A DNA stretch of 64,000 bases from Saccharophagus degradans 2-40 (GTDB lineage: Bacteria > Pseudomonadota > Gammaproteobacteria > Pseudomonadales > Cellvibrionaceae): assembly GCF_000013665.1 (NCBI RefSeq), contig NC_007912.1, positions 3,024,501 to 3,088,500 of the forward strand, given 5' to 3'. The translations under genes and the position numbers were made by a program. The notes below the pieces were generated by a model. The model was not told the origin of the DNA. It made no database searches and worked only from the letters and a program-made list of their open reading frames with translations. Below are positions 59,307 to 64,000 of the stretch, one piece after another. Position 1 is the first letter of the stretch, and each line of letters starts with the position of its first letter.

Positions 59307-59325
59307 GAAAATGATAAGAGTTATC
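59307..59325. promoter_or_regulatory. Fur box upstream of the porin operon
   Basis: The 19-base site matches the Fur consensus GATAATGATAATCATTATC at 15 positions, 86 bases before the porin ATG. The match is good enough to predict iron repression of the porin, FMN-binding and PepSY genes. Confidence 0.75.
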
Positions 59326-59453
59326 AATGAGCAAATGATTGTAGCTTAGGGCGGGAAGCTATTTAGATTGTAAATAAGTGAGGGAATATTAGAACAAAGG
59401 GGCAAACAGGAGGAGCTGTGCGACAAGGAAGGCTTGCCGCACAGAAGAACAAA

Positions 59454-59786
59454 TTACTCGCTAGCTTCTTCTTTCGGTGCTGCAGCGTCGATAATTGGCT
59501 TCAATTCACCGCTTTCATGCATTTGCACAATAATATCGCAGCCCCCTACCAGCTCCCCATTCACCCAAAGCTGTGGGAATGTAGGCCAGTTGGCGTACTT
59601 AGGCAAGTTAGCGCGAATATCGGGGTTAGATAGAATATCCACGTACGCAAAACGCTGACCACAAGCCATTACGGCTTGCGAAGCTTTAGCGGAAAAGCCG
59701 CATTGAGGCGCGTTCGGGGAGCCCTTCATGTACAAAATAATACTGTTTTCTTCAATTTGCTTCTTAATGGTTTCGATAATATCCAC
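59454..59786 (-). CDS. grxD: monothiol glutaredoxin
   Basis: 110 residues with the CGFS active site (C29) of Fe-S-cluster-carrying glutaredoxins (KGSPNAPQCGFS; WPTFPQLWVNGELVGG). The start codon is GTG. It takes part in Fe-S cluster transfer and iron homeostasis, in keeping with the neighbouring iron genes. Confidence 0.95.
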   Translation of the reverse strand: MDIIETIKKQIEENSIILYMKGSPNAPQCGFSAKASQAVMACGQRFAYVDILSNPDIRANLPKYANWPTFPQLWVNGELVGGCDIIVQMHESGELKPIIDAAAPKEEASE

Positions 59787-59934
59787 GACGACACTAACCT
59801 CTTTATAGAACGGTGATAATTACTACTTTAAATCTGAGTTATTTACTCGGGTATTTCGCTATTGTATAGCAGATAGCCACCCGAATGCACTACGTCAGCT
59901 AGCCTTTGCGCGCCAACAAGCCAAGGCACCAACC

Positions 59935-60207
59935 TCACAGGGTGCTTTTTTGCTTCGCCACCCAGTTTACGTGCGCAGATATCGCCGCATCATTTTTGAG
60001 CAAGTCCAGCGAGTTAAATTGCTTAGCCAGAGTCATTTCATCGTATAGCTTATGAATACCCGAATGGCATTTACGACAAACATGTACACCCGCATTTAAA
60101 TCTTCTCGAGCATAATGCTTTTTAAAAAAGTTACGGCCGTGCACCTTTCTTGGAATAAGGTGATGAAAGGTTAAAGGCACTTTACGCAAACAAAGCGCAC
60201 ACTCCAT
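59935..60207 (-). CDS. small HNH-type nuclease-like protein
   Basis: 90 residues with Cys pairs CALC and CRKC and the histidines TFHHLIPR and GIHKLYDE, making a zinc-bound HNH fold. It has no partner domain, so it may be a stand-alone HNH protein of unknown target. Similar small HNH proteins are common in proteobacterial chromosomes. Confidence 0.75.
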   Translation of the reverse strand: MECALCLRKVPLTFHHLIPRKVHGRNFFKKHYAREDLNAGVHVCRKCHSGIHKLYDEMTLAKQFNSLDLLKNDAAISAHVNWVAKQKSTL

Positions 60208-60394
60208 AGGTGATTTTTTGCTATTAATGGGTGCACCCTCTCTAGAAATTCAATATCGGACCATAAATTATCACACAGAGTATTCTATTTATTCACTGCA
60301 TGCTTTATTGTTAGGGTATGTAATGGCTTGATCGAACATGATCGCCTACAAAAATTTACAAACCCTATATTTGTTTATAGAATGATCACTTGTT

Positions 60395-60424
60395 CAGGCA
60401 GCCTTCGCTGCCTGTTTTGTTTTT
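60395..60424 (+). terminator. terminator-like hairpin in the argD leader
   Basis: CAGGCAGC / GCTGCCTG forms an 8-bp perfect stem with a CTTC loop, followed by TTTTGTTTTT. It ends directly before the argD ribosome site (GGGAG, 60425-60429). No rightward gene lies upstream that it could terminate, so it may be an attenuator. The rest of 60208-60394 contains only weak promoter-like sequences. Confidence 0.7.
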
Positions 60425-60436
60425 GGGAGTATAAAA

Positions 60437-61603
60437 ATGTCGGTGTCGGCGCTAATGAATACATACGGTGAAAGAAAAACCACGTTAACCAAGGGTGATG
60501 GACCTTATCTTTGGGATAGCGAAGGCCGCCGTTATTTAGACGCTTTATCTGGCATCGCTGTATGCGGGCTTGGCTACAACTACCCAAGCGTAACCCAAGC
60601 TATTAGCGAGCAAGCCAAAACGCTTATTCATTGCTCCAACTTATTTCTGATAGAGCCGCAGCAGGAACTTGGCAAACTATTGGTGCAAGCTTCCGGTATG
60701 GATAAAGTATTTTTTAGCAACTCTGGCGCAGAAGCTAACGAGGCAGCTATTAAACTTGCGCGAAAGTACGCACAAGATAAAGGCATTACTGCACCTCACA
60801 TTATCACCTGCGACAAAAGCTTTCATGGTCGTACTATGGCCACCCTATCTGCTACGGGCAACCCCAAAGTTAAAGCGGGCTTTTTCCCAATGGTCGAAGG
60901 GTTTAGCCATGTACCTTACAACGATATCGAAGCAATCAAACAAGCGGCCACCGAAAATACCATCGCCATAATGGTAGAACCTATTCAAGGTGAAGGCGGT
61001 GTTAACGTGCCGGCCGACGATTATTTAACGAACTTACGCGCCTTGTGTGATGAAAACGGCTGGCTTTTAATACTCGATGAAATTCAAACGGGTAACGGCC
61101 GCACCGGCGCTTACTTCGCTTACCAGCACACAAATATCCACCCGGATGTAGTTACCACGGCCAAAGGCTTGGGTAACGGTGTACCTATTGGCGCTTGTTT
61201 GGCCAAAGGCAAAGCAGCAGAGGTGTTTCAACCAGGTAACCACGGGTCTACCTTTGGCGGTAATCCACTAGCCTGCAGCGCTGCTGTTGCTACATTTAAA
61301 GCCTTAGTGAATGACGGCATTATGAAAAGCGGTGCCGCTACGGGCAACAGCATGATCGCCAAGTTTAAAGAACGCTTTGCCAATAACCCTAAAGTGGTAG
61401 AGGTAAAAGGCCAAGGCATGATGATGGGTATACAACTTAGTCAAGACTGCCCTACTTTAGTTGAACGCGCGAAAGAGAAAAACCTGCTGTTAAACGTAAC
61501 AGCCGGCAATACTATTCGCCTGCTACCGCCATTAATTTTGACTGAAGAGCAAGCCCAAACGGTGGTGGATACTGTAGTACAACTTGTAGAAGAAATTGAG
61601 TAA
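60437..61603 (+). CDS. argD: acetylornithine aminotransferase
   Basis: PLP enzyme converting N-acetylglutamate semialdehyde to N-acetylornithine; relatives also act in lysine synthesis. 388 residues of class III aminotransferase type, with NSGAEANEAAIKLARK, ILDEIQTGNGRTG and the PLP Lys in TTAKGLGNGVPIGA. It starts eight bases after GGGAG and precedes argF by six bases. Confidence 0.94.
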   Translation: MSVSALMNTYGERKTTLTKGDGPYLWDSEGRRYLDALSGIAVCGLGYNYPSVTQAISEQAKTLIHCSNLFLIEPQQELGKLLVQASGMDKVFFSNSGAEANEAAIKLARKYAQDKGITAPHIITCDKSFHGRTMATLSATGNPKVKAGFFPMVEGFSHVPYNDIEAIKQAATENTIAIMVEPIQGEGGVNVPADDYLTNLRALCDENGWLLILDEIQTGNGRTGAYFAYQHTNIHPDVVTTAKGLGNGVPIGACLAKGKAAEVFQPGNHGSTFGGNPLACSAAVATFKALVNDGIMKSGAATGNSMIAKFKERFANNPKVVEVKGQGMMMGIQLSQDCPTLVERAKEKNLLLNVTAGNTIRLLPPLILTEEQAQTVVDTVVQLVEEIE

Positions 61604-61609
61604 AACGCG

Positions 61610-62521
61610 ATGACTAAACCAAGACACTTTTTAACACTAGAAGACCTTTCTGCAAAAGAATTAGAAGAGGTTATTCAGCGCGCTATTGATTTAAAAGCCC
61701 AACACAAAGCGGGCACCACTGATGAGCCCTTCAAAAACCAAGTACTGGGGATGATATTTGAAAAATCATCCACGCGTACGCGAGTGAGCTTTGAAGCAGG
61801 TATGGCTCAACTAGGTGGCAGCGCAATATTTTTAAGCTCTCGCGATACACAGCTTGGCCGCGGTGAACCTATTGAAGACTCCGCGCGTGTACTATCACGC
61901 ATGGTAGACATTGTTATGATCCGCACTTTCGAGCACTCGATTGTAGAACGATTTGCGGAATATTCGCGCGTACCGGTTATGAATGCGTTAACAGACGACT
62001 ACCACCCCTGCCAATTGCTAGCCGACATTCAAACGTTTGTTGAACACAGAGGCAGCCCCAAGGGTAAAACAGTAGCTTGGGTTGGTGATGGTAACAACAT
62101 GTGCCATTCATACATTAACGCCGCAAAGCTTTGCGACTTTAAACTACAAATTGCCTGCCCCGAAGGCTTCGATCCAGCCCCTCAGCTTATTGCAGAAAAC
62201 AGTGACCGCGTAACCGTTACCCGCATTCCTGAAGAAGCTGTAAAAAATGCCGATTGGGTAGCCACAGATGTGTGGGCAAGCATGGGCCAAGAAGACGAGA
62301 AAAAGAAACGCTTAGCCGCTTTTGCTGGCTACGAAGTGAATCATAAGCTTATGAGTCACGCCAAAAAAGACGCAATATTCATGCACTGCTTACCTGCCCA
62401 CAGAGGCGAGGAAGTTAGCGCAGAATTATTAGAAGACGAAAACATATCGGTAGTATGGGATGAAGCCGAAAATAGACTACACGCACAAAAAGCCCTTATG
62501 CTATTTTTAATGGGTAAATAA
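61610..62521 (+). CDS. argF: ornithine carbamoyltransferase, anabolic
   Basis: Converts ornithine and carbamoyl phosphate to citrulline. 303 residues with [11 protein letters not shown] (carbamoyl phosphate), [11 protein letters not shown], and [11 protein letters not shown] (ornithine site). It is the second gene of the argD-argF unit. The repeat-like element and a terminator follow. Confidence 0.96.
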   Translation: MTKPRHFLTLEDLSAKELEEVIQRAIDLKAQHKAGTTDEPFKNQVLGMIFEKSSTRTRVSFEAGMAQLGGSAIFLSSRDTQLGRGEPIEDSARVLSRMVDIVMIRTFEHSIVERFAEYSRVPVMNALTDDYHPCQLLADIQTFVEHRGSPKGKTVAWVGDGNNMCHSYINAAKLCDFKLQIACPEGFDPAPQLIAENSDRVTVTRIPEEAVKNADWVATDVWASMGQEDEKKKRLAAFAGYEVNHKLMSHAKKDAIFMHCLPAHRGEEVSAELLEDENISVVWDEAENRLHAQKALMLFLMGK

Positions 62522-62526
62522 ATTAC

Positions 62527-62784
62527 AGGAAACTCTGATTAATCCCAAGTGCTTTTTGCGAGAGCCAAAACGTTCAGCTGCTAGGCGTTCTTCGCAGCTA
62601 ATGGCCTTAGTCCTTAGCAAGAAGAACAACGAAGTAGATGGACGTTTTGGCCACGCCCTACGGGGCTTTCAGGCATTCTCGTCCTCGTCGTTATTTTATT
62701 TCAACAGACAACCAATATGCCTCAATAAAATGCCTAGAGGACAAAAATGCCTGAAAGCCAAAAAGCGTTTAATCAGAGGTTCCT
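62527..62784. repeat. 258-base folded element with terminal inverted repeats
   Basis: The ends AGGAAACTCTGATTAA (62527-62542) and TTAATCAGAGGTTCCT (62769-62784) are inverted copies, 15 of 16 matching. Inside are a 10-bp perfect stem (62564-62573 with 62642-62651) and a 14-bp perfect stem (62664-62677 with 62746-62759) extended by GTCCTC/GAGGAC. The layout is that of a MITE-like or structured intergenic repeat. No flanking target duplication is clear. A 109-residue open frame across it looks fortuitous. Confidence 0.7.
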
Positions 62785-62800
62785 ATAAATGGTCAAAAAG

Positions 62801-62828
62801 AAGCCCGCTATTAACGCGGGCTTTTTTT
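62801..62828 (+). terminator. intrinsic terminator after argF and the element
   Basis: AAGCCCGC / GCGGGCTT with a seven-base loop, followed by a run of T. It closes the argD-argF transcript and lies 50 bases before the next gene. Confidence 0.85.
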
Positions 62829-62877
62829 ATGCCCACACTAAAACCTCACCTAAGAAATATTTGGAGTACTTACAGCC

Positions 62878-63573
62878 ATGGCTAAACACATGATGATAAC
62901 CGGCGCCACCTCGGGCATAGGGCGAGAAATTGCCATAATGGCGGCAGACCAAGGCTATAACCTTAGCCTTTGCGGACGCGATAAAGTACGCCTAGAACAA
63001 ACTTGGGAACTGTTGCCAGAAAAAACCAAAACGCACAATCACATCTTTTGCGCCAGCGAAACCGCAGCCATTCAACTGTTTGCCAAAGAAGCGCAAGAAG
63101 AATTAGGCGCGGTGGACGTACTGGTAAACTGCGCAGGCCTAAACAATGTACGCGCGCTAGGCCATGAAGTATCAATAGATGACTTACATTGGTTAATGAA
63201 AATTAACTGCTACGCCCCTATTGCTTTTATGCAAGCGGTCATCCCAAATATGAAGGCGAATAAAAACGGCGCTATCGTAAATATACTTTCTACCGTCTGT
63301 CAGTTCTCCAATCCTGGTATCGCAGCCTATACTGCATCCAAAGCGGCATTAGACAGCTACACGAAAGTGATGAGAAAAGAGTTACGCGAAGACAAAATTA
63401 AGATGCTATCACTTTACCCTGGTGGCGTAGACACAGCTTTTCGCGCAACCGACCGACCAGAATACCTAACGCCGCAAAGCGTCGCCAAAGCTGCAATGCA
63501 AATGCTAGATTACGACGAAGACACTCACATTCACGACTTAATTATTCGCCCTACTAGCGAACAGAACTTCTAA
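62878..63573 (+). CDS. short-chain dehydrogenase/reductase
   Basis: 231 residues with the cofactor motif TGATSGIG (8-15), NCAGL, and the catalytic Ser, Tyr and Lys (LSTV; YTASKAAL). The GRDK after the second strand suggests NADP preference, from family knowledge. The substrate is unknown. It is monocistronic, with its own promoter after the upstream terminator. Confidence 0.88.
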   Translation: MAKHMMITGATSGIGREIAIMAADQGYNLSLCGRDKVRLEQTWELLPEKTKTHNHIFCASETAAIQLFAKEAQEELGAVDVLVNCAGLNNVRALGHEVSIDDLHWLMKINCYAPIAFMQAVIPNMKANKNGAIVNILSTVCQFSNPGIAAYTASKAALDSYTKVMRKELREDKIKMLSLYPGGVDTAFRATDRPEYLTPQSVAKAAMQMLDYDEDTHIHDLIIRPTSEQNF

Positions 63574-63577
63574 AAAA

Positions 63578-63604
63578 ATACCGAGTTAAACTTTAACTCG
63601 GTAT
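63578..63604. terminator. long hairpin after the SDR gene
   Basis: ATACCGAGTTAAA and TTTAACTCGGTAT form a perfect 13-bp inverted repeat four bases past the stop. An A-run on its left would serve as a T-run for leftward transcripts; the right side is less T-rich. Confidence 0.65.
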
Positions 63605-63616
63605 TCAATAAAAAAC

Positions 63617-63745
63617 GGCGATAAATTCGGGGGGCAAGAGGTAACCTACGAGCATTAAATACTTGCACTTAGCTGCAATAAAACCTCTATTACCAACTTG
63701 ACGTAGGCGCGCCCGCAAGTATTGTGTTAACTCTTATTTATCGCC
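63617..63745. other. intergenic segment with nested and crossing inverted repeats
   Basis: Outer arms GGCGATAAA (63617-63625) and TTTATCGCC (63737-63745) pair perfectly. Just inside, AAGAGGTAAC and GTTAACTCTT pair with one mismatch. Within, CCTACG pairs with CGTAGG, and AATACTTGC (63658-63666) with GCAAGTATT (63715-63723). The last two pairings cross, a pseudoknot-like order. It may be a structured RNA or a mobile repeat; no family was recognised. Confidence 0.5.
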
Positions 63746-63826
63746 CTTACAGCCTAAAATTCACTTCCATATGACTAGTGGAGCAAATATTAATATGTGT
63801 CCCCATGCTATTGGGATTATTTATTA

Positions 63827-64000
63827 CTAATCTAATTCTTTACGTAAAACTTCGCCAGCTTCGGTTAGCACCAATTCGTAGGCTTCGCCTTCAAACTCCA
63901 ATTCGTACTCCCATACCCACTGCCCGTCTTCCTTTTCACGCTCTATTTCTAGAATTTTTGCGCCAGGAAACTCTTCTAGCAAAACCTTTTTGTGCTGCTC
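63827..64000 (-). CDS. C-terminal end of a small PepSY-like protein, cut by the window edge
   Basis: Reading leftwards from 64000, 57 open codons end at a TAG at 63827-63829. The sequence (KVLLEEFPGAKILEIE, WVWEYELEFEGEAYELVLT, GEVLRKELD) has the beta-hairpin pattern of PepSY-type domains. The start lies outside the window. It is likely a small periplasmic protein; the function is unknown. Confidence 0.7.
   Translation of the reverse strand, partial: EQHKKVLLEEFPGAKILEIEREKEDGQWVWEYELEFEGEAYELVLTEAGEVLRKELD

Noticed and set aside
62556-62885. 109-residue open frame across the folded element and into the SDR start
   Set aside because: It runs through inverted repeats and a terminator, overlaps the SDR start, and has Arg/Lys/Ser-rich, family-less sequence typical of a fortuitous frame.

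Overview
The window reads as chromosome of a marine-type gammaproteobacterium, most likely in or near the Cellvibrionaceae (Saccharophagus/Teredinibacter-like). This placement is an inference. It rests on moderate GC, on the protein families (large TonB-dependent receptors, SapC and flavin-dependent halogenase genes, cbb3 oxidase, Rnf complex), and on gene order that I remember from Pseudomonas: dcd-mrp-metG-rnf, and argG-motY-pyrC-rnt-peroxiredoxin-bfd-bfr-grxD-argF. I see no rRNA or tRNA genes, CRISPR arrays, prophage or complete insertion sequences.

Layout. 1-3.1 kb: start of an unknown gene, pyrB, and two secreted proteins of unknown function. 3.2-11.6 kb: an accessory locus with a FecI-type sigma factor, a FecR-type anti-sigma factor, a very large STN-domain TonB receptor, a flavin-dependent halogenase, a SapC protein and a DUF6445 protein; this is the most unusual locus in the window. 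11.6-18 kb: housekeeping genes sbcB, carbonic anhydrase, dcd, mrp and metG. 18.1-25.1 kb: rnfABCDGE with an mscS gene lodged between rnfC and rnfD. 25.2-32.5 kb: accessory genes, namely a second ECF sigma operon with small membrane proteins, an AraC regulator facing a DUF3224 gene, a YdeP-type molybdopterin oxidoreductase, an alpha/beta hydrolase and gloA. 32.5-41.5 kb: the cbb3 oxidase genes ccoNOQP with assembly genes ccoGHIS and a TauE/SafE-like protein with a His-rich tail, behind a well-formed FNR/Anr promoter. 41.9-52.9 kb: argG, a transglutaminase-like/TPR lipoprotein pair, yceH, motY, pyrC, rnt, peroxiredoxin, bfd and bfr. 52.9-57 kb: a serine/threonine kinase with a partner lipoprotein. 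56.6-59.3 kb: a porin/FMN-binding/PepSY operon under a strong Fur-box match. 59.4-64 kb: grxD, an HNH protein, argD-argF behind a terminator-like leader hairpin, a folded repeat-like element, an SDR, a second folded segment, and the end of a PepSY-like gene.

How the genes connect. The sigma/anti-sigma/receptor trio looks like a cell-surface signalling system coupled to halogenase-family chemistry on an unknown substrate. Rnf, cbb3 oxidase and the FMN-binding/PepSY pair all handle electrons at the inner membrane; Rnf and the FMN-binding protein carry ApbE-type flavinylation motifs. bfd, bfr and the porin operon form the iron-responsive part. argG, argD and argF are arginine biosynthesis genes, and pyrB and pyrC are pyrimidine genes.
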